From NCBI GenBank assembly GCA_025738555.1, contig JAOVFP010000008.1, positions 372,001 through 436,000 of the forward strand: a DNA stretch of 64,000 nucleotides, read 5' to 3'. Below are positions 47,088-58,255 of this stretch, in pieces (position 1 is the stretch's first letter; each line of letters begins with the position of its first letter). This stretch comes from Cyathus striatus. Lineage: Eukaryota; Basidiomycota; Agaricomycetes; Agaricales; Nidulariaceae. Both the position numbers and the translations under genes were made by a program. Below the pieces are notes generated by a model, which did not search any database, had not been told where the DNA came from, and saw nothing but the letters and a program-made list of their open reading frames with translations.

Positions 47088-47921
47088 TGGGCTCTGCAAA
47101 TATGGACACTATGTTTACTTCTTGCCTTTATACCTCAAGTTAAAGCAGTTCCTCCCAAAGATTCATTTCCAGACATTCCATTCAAGTTATTCTCTTCATT
47201 TGTTCAAGATCATTTCAGCTCAGAGATTACTTTGGCAACAGTTTTAACAGTTCTATTCTCATTAACAAATAATGTGGATATTCTAAATTTGCATGCAAGA
47301 GCAAAAAATCCTAGACTTCAAGATGAATATTCTGTACCTGTTAATGGCTGGATTAAAGCACTTTCAACTGCTATAAAAGCTCATTTGGATGCAAAAATTG
47401 GGTTAGAGAATATGGAAGATACCCAACTATTCAATGCATCTGATAATCAGCAATATTTGAGTTCATCTATGCAGATAAGTACAATATCAAGAAAACTAGA
47501 TGAGATGATAACTATTTTGGACTTGGACCCATATAAAAGAAATTCAAGTACTATGCAACTTTTAAAGCCAATTTCCACAAGTGAAATTGAACCAGTACTG
47601 CTAATTTGTCCAGCTTGTCTTACTTGTTCAACTAATAATAAGGGATGTATTGGCCAAGCAATCCATGTACTCACATGTGAACGTGATAGAACACAGATCA
47701 CACTTTTGAAAGGAATTAAGCTATATAAAAATGCATCAATTGTAGCTGGCTCTTGTACAAACTGTAAAGCTATTTATTATGCAGATCATAAAAGTGTTAC
47801 TGCAAGCTCTGATGTTCCACAAGATCCACAAGTTAGTCCAAAGGATAAGCTCTTCTATAATAATGCAAAATATGTAAAAATTGGTCAGAGTATTTGGGCT
47901 GATAGAACTTCATTGGGATAG
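47088..47921 (+). pseudogene. CxC5-like, KDZ-associated protein, truncated
   Basis: An open frame runs from an apparent acceptor (caacag, ending near 47073) without an ATG, so the first exon is missing or unseen. It reads WALQIWTLCLLLAFIPQVKA, then a helical region (about residues 50-160), then a Cys cluster: LICPACLTCS..., later TCERDRTQITLLKGIKLYKN, SCTNCKAIYYADH and a segment ending AKYVKIGQSIWADRTS. This order is that of the CxC5-like Cys cluster known beside KDZ transposases in basidiomycetes. The frame stops at 47921, where an unrelated repeat begins. The KDZ catalytic part expected downstream is absent, so this is a 5' fragment. Confidence 0.65.
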
Positions 47922-47929
47922 TACTGTCC

Positions 47930-48870
47930 CGGCTCCTTATGGAGTGCACCATCCAACCCGCTTTGAGCACACCTGTCTTCATTGAGCCATGTAGTACTCC
48001 TAGCCCTCTATCTCTCCCTCCCCCTTTTATACTTTTCACAATATACTAACACCCCACGATCCAGCTTCTTAGAACCACAAGTGACCACAACCACCAACCC
48101 TATCTACGCCTCTCACAAAAATACACTGCCTCATCCCACCCTTGTGCACCTCAACTTCTCATACCTCATGACCATCCAGCATGGTGCTTGTGTGACACAA
48201 CACACACCATTCCACCTATCAACAATACCCCCTTTATGGTGCTGCAATTGGCCAGTGACTCAGGTTAGGTTGGATCGTGCCAGGAGTTGTCTACTGTATT
48301 TGTTTGCATCTGCTTGAGAAGACGCAACAGGGGGTGTGGTGTAGGATCCACTGAAGGAGGGAGGAGTGGGTACACGAGGAGAAGGAAATGGCAAGCAGGA
48401 AGTTGGGGATGAAGGTATTGTTGGATGGGGACAGCTGAGATATAGCTGTCTCTTGCTGTATTGAACTTATGCTGATACAGAATCAACTAGGTGTAGAGAC
48501 TGCTGTTAGAACGCACAAACTCCCAACCCATCCACAAGCGCCAACCCCAATACAAACCACCTCCACTTCTTACTGCACTTTCCCCTCCCCTCCTTCCTCT
48601 CCCAACATACCCCCTCGCTGCAGCACTCACACCAAACACATACCACCACACATGCTTTCACTGCGAGGAAATAATCTCCTCATTCGACAGTTGGATTCCT
48701 CAAATTTCATGTGGACAATAGGTCCATGTTTGTGGTGGGATTGTGTACCTTCTGCTGCAAGATGTTTTGGAGATAATGGGAGCGCCTGGCAGAGAACATG
48801 CTTCCACACCTGTGCACACTTGAGGGCTAACATGTGTTGAAAGCTAGTAGGAGAGCTGCTGCGAGTTTTT
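47930..48870 (+). repeat. Unrecognised module, copy 1
   Basis: Matches 49950-50600 and 52120-53700 in patches: catccagcatggtgcttg, then ctgcaattggcc, then tgatacagaatcaa, then a CT-rich stretch, then TTTCACTGCGAGGAAATAAT followed by ctcctcattcgac. One frame across the last part reads CFHCEEIISSFD. By comparing copies, a Cys-bearing product may have existed (C-x2-C ... C-x2-C), but all copies are broken. Family unknown. Confidence 0.5.
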
Positions 48871-49645
48871 AGCAGGATCCATGCAGATTCCGTACGGAAT
48901 TTTCGAATCTGTGCGGAATCTGTACAGATCCGTACAGACCTGTGTGGGTTACATACAGAATTTAAATAGTAGTAATTTTTATTGTTTGAGGTGATAATTC
49001 TGTGTGGATTAATATAACAATGGAATGGGAATGTATAGTATCACACTCAACACTTAGTGTTATACTTAATGCATAGTGTCACAGTTAATGTATAGTGTCA
49101 CACTCAATACTTAGTGTAACACTCAATGCTTAGTGTCACACTCAATGCTTAGCGTCACACTCAATGCTTAGCGTCGCACTCAATGCATAGTGTCACACTT
49201 AATGCTTAGCATCACACTCAATGCATAGTGTCACGCTTAATGCTTAGCATCACACTCAACACATAGTGTCACACTCAACACATAGTGTCACACTCAACAC
49301 TTAGTGTCACACTCAATGCTTAGCTTAGTGTCACACTCAATGCATAGTGTCACGCTTAATGCTTAGTGTCACACTTCATGCACAGTGTCACACTTAATGC
49401 TTAGTGTCACACAATTTTCTATTCTAATTTTCCAAAAGAAAATAAGTATAATAAAATTCTGTACAGAATCTGTACAGAATCTTTCAGGTCTGTAATGCGG
49501 AATTCTGCGTAATCCGCACGGAATTTTCGATTCTGTGCAGATTCCGCACAGAATCAAAAAAACCTCTGCCAAATCTGTGCAGATTCCGCACAGACTCCGA
49601 AAATTCCATACGGATTCCGCACGGATCCGTACAGAACACCCCGCT
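48871..49645. mobile_element. E7: palindrome-armed element with a 19-bp tandem core
   Basis: Starts AGCAGGATCC and ends, read inward, AGCGGGGTGTTC. Both arms (48875-48965 and 49455-49640) repeat GATCCGTACAGATTCCGCAC-like words and their complements. The centre (49040-49410) is about 18 copies of a 19-20 bp unit, CACACTCAATGCTTAGTGT. It splits module copy 1: copy 4 reads straight through gcgagtttttagtggttagc (about 53662), which is the empty site. Confidence 0.65.
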
Positions 49646-50620
49646 GATAGCTGTGGAGTTTTTATTGCTGTACTAATTATCATGTAACTACTTAAGAGTG
49701 CTGGGATAGGAGTGCTTGTATATGGATGATAAAGTGACAGAAAAGGTAAATATTGAGTACTAAGTCTAGACTCCACAACTGCATACCCTGTGTGTCTGTG
49801 GTTCGAGCTATCACTTTGTACACTGATAGTGGTATGATGATTAGTTTCCATGAACTACGCTGGCTTGGGATTTTCAAGTTGTTTTATTTGTTTCTGCCAA
49901 ATTTCATTTCAGCAACATCTCTTTTGAATAACTTGCACCCTTTATCAACATCCATATCCCATGATAAACTATCATGCCTCCTTGTATACACCAAGTACCC
50001 CCTCAATTCGCAATGAGCATCCTCTACCACAATAATACATAATGAAACATATATGGGGACTCAAGGGGACGATAAAGATATGACAGCCTCCTGTTGTATT
50101 GAAATTACACTCATGTAGAATCAACTCTCGAGTGGGTGTAGCAATGGCTATTAGTGTGCATAGTGGGGAACACCGTCTGTGCCTCGTCAAACCCCCCACC
50201 ACCACCGACACTTGTGTTCCCACCAGTCCACAAAAACCCAACCCACCATCACAAACACCAATACCAATACCAACCACCTCCAACTCCACTTCCCCCCTCA
50301 CCCTATCCTCCACACCCACTCGTACCCCTAGCCAACCTCCAACCAAAACACATGCCCACACATGAATAATCTCCTCATTCGACAAAGTTGGATTCCTCGA
50401 CTTTCACGCAGGCAGCTCGTCTGTGTTCAGTGGGAGCCTATCTCCCCTCTTCTGCAAGGCATTTTGTCGAGAATGCGAGCACATCGTGTGGGAGATATGG
50501 AATGTGCTTCCAGGCCATTGTGGGTTTGAGGAGTGGGATGTGTTGGAGGTGAGGAGGAGGGCTGCTGCTAGTTTTAATTGACTGAGATACCATTTATCAG
50601 TGTTCATTTATGGTTTTTAC
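49646..50620 (+). repeat. Rest of module copy 1, and module copy 2
   Basis: After E7 the tail of copy 1 continues. A second copy follows from about 49950. Its best frame near 50365-50580 reads IISSFDKVGFLDFHAGSSSV, then SPLFCKAFCRECEHIVWEIW and GFEEWDVLEVRRRAAASF. The C-x3-C-x2-C part is vaguely like the Cys-rich tail of some retrotransposon proteins, but that is a guess. No start codon or full frame is left. Confidence 0.45.
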
Positions 50621-50778
50621 TAGGATTGGATGGATGGATGGATAGATGTATGGGTGTATAAGGAACTGAATTTTATATGTTATTTCTCTTTTATTTTGTC
50701 TATGTAGATTTTCATATAGATTTCTCTGTTTCTGTTGCAATAGTGTGGACATGAGGGATGTAATGAATGAATTTGTAC

Positions 50779-52065
50779 GTGTGTTATTAGCATAGTGGTA
50801 AGGTACATGGCTGGGGTTCGATTCCCTCAGAATACATAGTCATTGGATTGTTTCTAAATATATTGCAACTCTTTTATTTCAGAGCTTTTCGACCCATACA
50901 CTAAGTAACCCATTATGTCGACTTAATGATACAGGAAAGCTAGGTATTCCTGGCATAATGGAAGCTGTAGCCTTCCTCAAAGCTAAGGTTGAATAATACC
51001 TTATAGAGGGTTCGATTTCTTCTAAATGCATTGATCCTTCATCAGAATGAATCTTTTGTTTTATCCCATTCATAACTTCCTGCCAGAATAGCTGCTTCAG
51101 CATAAAAGTAATACAATGCAACTACTACTAGTATGTGTGTTGTTGGCATAGTGGGAACAATATGTTGCCACAATTTGTAGTAGGGGTTCAATTCCTCCCA
51201 AACCTGTGTTGCATAATTTTGAACAAGTATTGTGTAGCTATGGAGTGTAATGGTTTACTTCATAATCAAAATAATTTACAGCAGAGACTTACTGGTGCAA
51301 TGGTAGCCTTCCTTGAAGTGAACTACATAGTAATGAGGGTTCGATTCCTTCAGAAGTACATGGGCACTAAAGAAACCTTTTATTCTTTGGTCCATGGGGT
51401 ATGTGCATACTAGTACATGCTAGACAAATTGACAAGATCTGGTTACTTTCCTCTAAACAAAGCACATTTTATGAGAGTTAATTGTAAACACTAGTTGTAG
51501 CTAGTAGATATACATGAAGGCAGCATCTTAGAAGGACATGCACTACTGGCATAGTAGAAACGGACATTAGTACCTCGGGACATAGGTTTGGGTTCGATTC
51601 CCCAACTATACATGTGTTTGTTGGCTTCATTCCTTACTTGAGAGTTCTTCCATGACAAGCTTGGATTTAATATGGTAGTAATATTCACAGTGGTTTAAAT
51701 TTTTTATTATTCACAATTTTTATTCAGAGATCAGTGCAGGGAAGTTTCTAATGATGATAATTACGAACACATTGAGCTATTAAGTACATTTATTTGATAA
51801 TAACTTACAGTGTAGTATAGCATTACTGGTGTATTGGTAACCATCCTTGATGTGAAATACCATAATGAGGGTTCAATTCCTTCTGAAGCAATGACCATAT
51901 CCAAATACTTGCTTTGTTTTGTTCTAATACTAAATGCTAAATGCATATGGTAAGTAACATTTGCTTCTGTTCTTACTTTTACAACTTTATCAAAGAAATG
52001 TAAGGTAAGTACATGCATTGCCGGTGTAGTGAACTAACAATGTGTTATCTCGATTTGTAAAAGGC
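50779..52065 (+). repeat. Array 1 of tRNA-like sequences
   Basis: Six or seven tRNA-like units on one strand at about 50779-50836, 50943-51026, 51134-51206, 51287-51360, 51540-51613, 51821-51893 and (degenerate) 52014-52065. Each has an A-box-like phrase such as CTGGTGTATTGGTAA or TTAGCATAGTGGTAAGG and most have a B-box-like GGGTTCGATTCC. Lengths are 58-84 nt. The first lacks room for an anticodon arm, and the others pair poorly in the acceptor stem. They are separated by 50-210 bp of AT-rich DNA. Array 2 has the same order with gaps. Confidence 0.6.
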
Positions 52066-52099
52066 CTCCAGAACATGAGTCATACGATCGGGTGTTACC

Positions 52100-53700
52100 A
52101 ATTATATTGCAACCTTTTATTTTGAACAATTTGTATGTGATGTATGGGAGCATAAAGTGGAGGGAGAAGAGGGGGTGAAGTCGTGAAAGCACTGTCGGAG
52201 AGTGATAATATGAATATGGTTGCCTCGTGCTGGATAGAGCTTGCAGAATACAGCTGTGGAGATGGCTGTTAGATGCATAGACCACTGGCCCATTCCTGCC
52301 AGCAGCTTCCAACTTCCCATAGGCAGTTGGCCCACAACTCAACCCAACAACAAATAATAAAACCAAACTTCACGGCATGCCAATCCTCCACTTCCTGAGT
52401 CCTCCAAGCCTACCTTGCAAACCCTGCCAACCTCCCACTGAACACATACCCCCATGCACACTTCCACTGCACCGAAAACATCTCCTTGTGGAACATAGTT
52501 GAATTCCTCGACTTTCACATAGACAGCTGCTCCATATTCACCAGGGGCCTATGTCTGCCCTGACACGAGGTATTTCATAAAGAATGTGAGCACCTAGCAG
52601 GGGAGACATGAGATCTGGGATCTGGGGTTCTATCTATCATTGGCACAGTGGCCTTCAATTAGGACAGAAACACCTCCTCTTGGGATTGTGCCCATCCAAT
52701 ATCCAATGTCATTGTCTAACCCTCCCTCTGCCTTTCACAACTTACTAACACACCTACAACTCCTTCAACCCACCACCAACCCCAATCCTCTGCTCAGTCC
52801 TCTGCTTCTCCCAAAAATACACCATCCCATACCTCTACACTCACGCCCTCATGCACCTCCATTCCACATTCCCCACAACTATCCCAGCATGGTGCTTGCA
52901 GGAAACAACACACATGATCCTGCCTATCAATAACACCCCTTTGTTGCACTGCAATTGGCCTGCTAGTTTGGGTTGGATTGTGTCAAGCATTGTGTATTGT
53001 ATTGTTTTGCATCCACTTGAGGAAATGCAACAGGGAGCTGTTTTGGATCCGACAAAGGAGGAGGAGGAGGAGGAGGAGGAGGAGGAGGAGTGGGTTCATG
53101 AAGAAAAGGGTGAGAGAGGGGGAAGGGGTTGAAGGGTCGAAGGTGTTGTTAGATGGTGACGATAGAGATATGGTCATGTCATGCCGTATTGAACTTATAC
53201 TGATGCAGAATCAAGCAGGTTTAGAGATGGCTGTTCATGTACACAGTGGGGAGAACCCTCCTACCACCACCACCTCACTGAAACAATCCCCCCCGCCCCC
53301 ACAGGCTTCCATGCCCTAGGCCCACAAACATGCAACCCACCCACCCAAAAAGTGAACACCACCTCCATCTCCACTTCCCGCCTCCCCTTCCCATCCACCT
53401 CCCCTCCCCCTCTCCCCCTCACTCCCACCAAACACATGCCCACACAAGTGCCTCCACTGTGCCAAAATAATCTCCTCATTAGATGAAGTGGGATTCCTTG
53501 ACTTTCATGTGAACATCTGCTCCATGCTCACTGGGAGTTTATGTCCCTTCTGTGAAGGCATCCTGTAGAGAATGTGAGTGCGTGAAGGGGGAGATGTGGG
53601 ATGCACTTCTATGCGTGTGGGTTTGAGGGGTGGGATGTGTTGGAGAGCCAGTGGAGGTCTACTGCGAGTTTTTAGTGGTTAGCTGGGAGTGGGGTATTTT
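52100..53700 (+). repeat. Unrecognised module, copies 3 and 4
   Basis: Copy 3 (about 52120-52630) and copy 4 (about 52690-53700) show the same patch order as copy 1. Best frames read ENISLWNIVEFLDFHIDSCS (copy 3) and KCLHCAKIISSLDEVGFLDF (copy 4), with stops and frame changes between patches. A (GAG)n microsatellite inside copy 4 makes a false Glu-rich frame. Confidence 0.5.
53057..53090 (+). repeat. GAG/GGA microsatellite
   Basis: An uninterrupted trinucleotide run of about eleven units inside module copy 4. Confidence 0.95.
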
Positions 53701-54003
53701 ATTGATGTTCATACATGGTTATACAATTGATTGATATAGATCTCTTTTGTTGCTCTTAGTAGTATTGCACTAGTGTTGACATAAAAGATGTAATGATTGA
53801 ACTAGTACTGTACCATTTCGACAAACTGTTCAGTAACGCGTCACACGATATTGTGAACTTCGTGAAATTTTTTGCTACAAATCGTTTAGTAGTGAACAGT
53901 TCCTCTATTCATCACGCATCACGCAGACACTTGAACAGAGGGTCCAACTATTCATCGTCGTCACAGCATAAATTAACAAACAGTTGGTCAAAATGGTACA
54001 GTA

Positions 54004-55265
54004 CATGTGTTCCTGGTGTAGTGGTTAGGTACACGGTTGGGGTTCAATTCCCTCAGAATACACGTTTCCTCTACCTACATCACAACACTTTTTATGTAAG
54101 AGTATGTGCTCTAGTGTAGCTAGGAGGTGGGTAACAATATACTTCATAATAATTTACAGTAGAGACTTACTGGTGTAATGGTAGCCTTCCTTGAAGTGAA
54201 CTACTTATGTAAGGAGGATTTGATTACTTTGAAAGTACATGGATCACCTATATATTCCTTTTTGTTCTTTTGACTATGAGGGTATGTACCTAAATGCTAG
54301 AAACATTGACAAGATCCATATACATTTGTAGCTAGGGTCCCTCCTCTAGACAAGTATATTTTACAAGTGCCAGTAAATAGTTATTGTAGATGTACCGAAG
54401 CAACATCTCAGAAGTGTGTGCACTACTGGTGTAGTGGGAACGAGAAATTTAGTACCTCGAGACATGGTTTGGGTTCAATTCCCCAACAGCACTTCAACTG
54501 GATTTTGAGATCTTTCTCATTTCAAACTTTTATTTCAGAGCTGTTTCTCTAGATTGTGTAGAAACAGCAAGGACTCTGCACAGGGCAGTTGCTGATCTGA
54601 GATATAGGCTCACCTGAGAGGTAGAGTGTATAGAGAGGCTTGGAGCAACTGTAAGAAGAGTAAAGACTTTCTTGTTATTTACCCAGTGAAACTGGGGGGT
54701 TTATATACTGTACAAGAGGTGTATATAAATATCTACTGCTGTAAAAGGAGCTGTTAAGCTGTTATGCTGTTGAGTACAGCAGTACTGTATATAGTGCTAC
54801 TATAATTACATCTATCTAAGAATAAACATACTAGAAGGTTCTAGTATGTACTACGGAGTTCCATGATTAGATAAGATCCGCTAAAATCCGCTTTGTCGAG
54901 ATAAGATAATCTCAACAGATTGAACCCGGGGGCTGTAATATACATAGAGGTTTAAATTTCTTCTTCTTATTCATTATTTTATTCTGAGGTTGTAAGGAAG
55001 TATTACATTTCTTTGGTGATACAACATAGTAAAGCATAACTGGTGTATTGGTGCTCCATGGGAGTAATAATGTATATAGAGGATTAAATGTCTTCTTATT
55101 CTTTGTTTTATTCAGAGTTCATGGGGAGCTTACCACATTGATAATTACATGCACATTGAGCTATGAAATCTATTCGATTATAAAACGTAGATAGCATTGC
55201 TGGTGTATTGGTAATATTCTTCAATGTGTACTACCATGAAGGAGGCTCAATTCCTTCTGAAGCAA
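54004..55265 (+). repeat. Array 2 of tRNA-like sequences
   Basis: Units at about 54004-54064, 54163-54238, 54418-54492, 55034-55095 and 55193-55265. The first, second, third and last match units 1, 4, 5 and 6 of array 1 (for example agagacttactggtgyaatg and gcactactggyrtagt occur in both), so the arrays are segmental copies with losses. The first unit keeps a near-complete acceptor pairing (GTGTTC with GAATACAC) but lacks an anticodon arm. Confidence 0.6.
54600..54925 (+). mobile_element. Insertion of about 0.33 kb within tRNA-like array 2
   Basis: This stretch has no counterpart between the matching units of array 1. It contains a TATA-like phrase (ggtttatatactg) and ends ...cagattgaacccgggggctg, a shape seen at retrotransposon ends, but no target duplication could be fixed. 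Possibly a solo terminal repeat. Confidence 0.3.
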
Positions 55266-55269
55266 TTGT

Positions 55270-56489
55270 AAAGGACATTGTGTAACTTTTTAAACCTAGT
55301 ATGAGGTACAATATGCATATGGTAATGTTCTGTTAGAAAAGATGCTTCAGTTTCTTTTTTAGACAACAGATTTGTAATGGACACATCGTCCAATTTCATA
55401 TCACAAAGTTTAATTTAGTATATCTTGTAGTTGGGTACCTATTAATTTCGAGTTATTCATTGATTTTTTCATTGATTCACACAAGATAAGTGTCAAATGT
55501 AACATTGTGAACATGTTTTGACCACCCATTGAAGCTGTATCACCCCAACAGAACTTGATACCAAACCACTGACTTCAGGCATGCAATAACATATATAAAA
55601 TAATAGTAACTATTTAGCCTTCAACAAAATCATGGACAACTCCTCTAGCCCAACAGATCATATCCTAGTTTTAAAGCACCTGCAAATATTCAATGTGTGT
55701 CCATTTGTTAAATCAAAAAGCATTATCTGAATTCCTTCTTTCAGGTATGTGCAAGGCAAGCCTACTACCTATCTAGTATAAATTCAACTGCTAAGATTGA
55801 TTAACAGTTTCCAGTCTTTCTTTTCTTGTGAGCTGCATCTAATACATTGTCATTTGCTGCTGATGAATAGCAGCTATATGAGTACTTCATTATGCTTGAC
55901 CTCAAATTAAATATATCTGGAATGCCCATTGGACATATATAAAGATAATATATCTAATAATGAGGTACCTCCCATTTGTTGACTCTTCTCTAGTCCTCTT
56001 CAGTTGGTTGTATCTTCTGATGATTCATCCAAAGTTCTAATTCTTAATATACTAGAACAGTTATATCCACTCCTCTCAGTTATGATTGTCACAATCTCTT
56101 TAGTGCCATTATGTAGTCTATACCCTGTATACATAACTACACTAATTCCATAGTAGGGCTTTTTACAATTGGAAGGTAAAGTAGTGACTCTGAGTCAATT
56201 TGATAGATAAGAATTATAGTAATACTGTTACAGTGATCTTCACAGTTTGTGTCTGAGCAGTTTGGGGAAAAAGTAAATGGTTAACATTTTTCTTGCCAAT
56301 ATTTTATCTCGCATGCTGGATGCCTGGATATATTATAGTAGGAAGAGCTATGATCACAGTAAAATGTGAGTCCTTCATACCACTACATAATGCAGTTTTA
56401 ATTTGTATATAGTCAGCATTCAGAATCTTACTCCAAGAAGTTGTTTAATGTCAAATGAAGTCAATACTCTCATAATCTCTTCCACTGTC
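55270..56489. other. No recognisable gene
   Basis: AT-rich, CpG-poor sequence with no open frame of interest, no inverted repeat and no word repeat that I could detect. Confidence 0.45.
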
Positions 56490-57600
56490 ATGGGTGAAAC
56501 TTGATTAGTCATAAACACAGACATATGGCTATATGGCCCACTGTTTGGAATCCACATCATCTGGATCTTTCCAAATACACTACCAAATAATTCTCATGAG
56601 ACACTGCTTCTCAAGAACCAAACATATAGAAACACAAGTCAATACCCAACTTCTTGGTGACCAATAATCAATACTATTAAAAATAGGATACCATTGTTCA
56701 GAACAATGCCTATACATTTGATTACTAAGAACATGCCATTGTTTCTGATGATAGGACACCATTGTTCCTCACACCCATTGTTTGGAACAATGCCTGTGTA
56801 TTTGATTACAATTGAGATTACTGTGAATATATTTAAACAGTGAGTTGAGCTGCATCATTTATGTTACTAATAGAACTGAAGAATAGCACAATAGATTCTG
56901 TATCTAATGTGTAAGAATAACTACTGGGAATGAACAGGTGAGTAAAATCCTAGCTAGAGTTGGGCTATTTGATAATGGATAATACTACTGTCCAAGGCTC
57001 AATTCCTCTCTCCTTTTATGCTATTTCCCTCTTACTGCTGACTAATCCTATCCAAAACCAATCCTGCATTGTCTTTCAAATTTGGTAATGGTAAATCCAT
57101 TGTCTTGAGGTGGAGGCTGTGCAGAACAATGGTGTTCAAGGAGATGATTCAGGTCTTGAACAATGGTGACAGAAATAGCATTACATTGTTCTGGTGATAA
57201 ACAATGGAATTCTATTTATAGATCCCAACAAGCAATGGACATAAAGACAATGGGTGCAAAAGAACAATGGAGTCCTATTATTAGAAACAATAGTGCATTC
57301 TTGGTAATCAAATACACAGACATTGTTCCAAACAATGGGTGTGAGGAACAATGACATGTCCTTAGTAATTGAATGCATAGGCATTGTTCTGAACAATGGT
57401 GTTCTATTTTTAATGGTATTGATTATTGGTCACCAAGAAGTTGGGTATTGACTTGTGTTTCCATATGTTTGGTTCTTGAGAAGCAGTGTCTCATGAGAAT
57501 TATTTGGTAGTGTATTTGGAAAGATCCAGATGATGTGGATTCCAGATATCAGGCCATATAGCTATATGTGTGTGTTTATGACTAATCAAGTTTCACCCAT
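56490..57600. mobile_element. 1.1-kb fold-back element
   Basis: Ends ATGGGTGAAACTTGATTAGT in inverted orientation. The two arms (about 56490-56800 and 57300-57600) are near-perfect complements over roughly 300 bp, with only small differences such as ccactgtttggaatcc against ggattccagatatcagg. The word ACAATGG or its complement recurs many times in the inner arms and spacer. No transposase gene. No clear target duplication was seen, so the superfamily is open. Confidence 0.75.
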
Positions 57601-57836
57601 GATTAGTGTTGTTGGCACAACCTCACTGTTTTGCCTCACTATGTATCGCCACCTGGGTGATACCTCCTCAGAAATAGATACTGGTGAGACCTGGCGATAT
57701 CTAAAGATTATGTAATTGGAAATAGATGGTGTGATTCATTGTCATTGCTCTCCATTCTGTTAAGTATCTCCACTGTCTCACAAATTCAATGTGCTATGCT
57801 AAAATGTATGAAACTATAGGTGGATGGCCAGAGATT

Positions 57837-58255
57837 ACATTCAAAACCAGTTTATTAAAACACATCTGAACTTGTTACAATTCATCTGGGTTTGCTAGAA
57901 CAAGTCCAGTGGTTTGTTGAAACATGTCTAGCATTGTATCACTCTTCTGGCTCCATTAAAAATCATCTAGCTTACTTAAAAACATGTCTGGCTTTGTTGT
58001 AAATTGTCTTGTATCATTAATACTTGTTTGGATTCGTTGTAAGCTCTCTAACATTGCAATGATGTGTCCATATTCATTATAGCTTGACTAGTAATCATCT
58101 AGCTTCGATAAAATGTTTCTAAATCCATTCCTATCTGTCTAGGTTCACTACAGCTCTGCTTGCTTCGTTAAAATGTGTCTATATTTATTCCTACCTGTCT
58201 ATCTTCGATAAAATGTGTCTGGAATTGTTTCTACATGTATAGCTTCATTATATCA
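57837..58255 (+). repeat. Degenerate tandem repeat, about 22-26 bp
   Basis: Phrases of the type ttcgttaaaatgtgtctagc recur throughout with heavy divergence, best preserved near 58100-58230 (cttcgttaaaatgtgtctat, cttcgataaaatgtgtctgg). Non-coding. Confidence 0.6.

Noticed and set aside
49040..49410. Regularly spaced short repeats resembling a CRISPR array
   Set aside because: The unit is a 19-20 bp head-to-tail minisatellite with no unique spacers, in eukaryotic DNA, inside a palindrome-armed element.
50779..50836. Functional tRNA gene
   Set aside because: A- and B-box-like phrases are present but the distance leaves no room for an anticodon arm.
52851..53132. Frame with a long Glu run
   Set aside because: The Glu run is the GAG microsatellite; the flanks belong to a decayed module copy.
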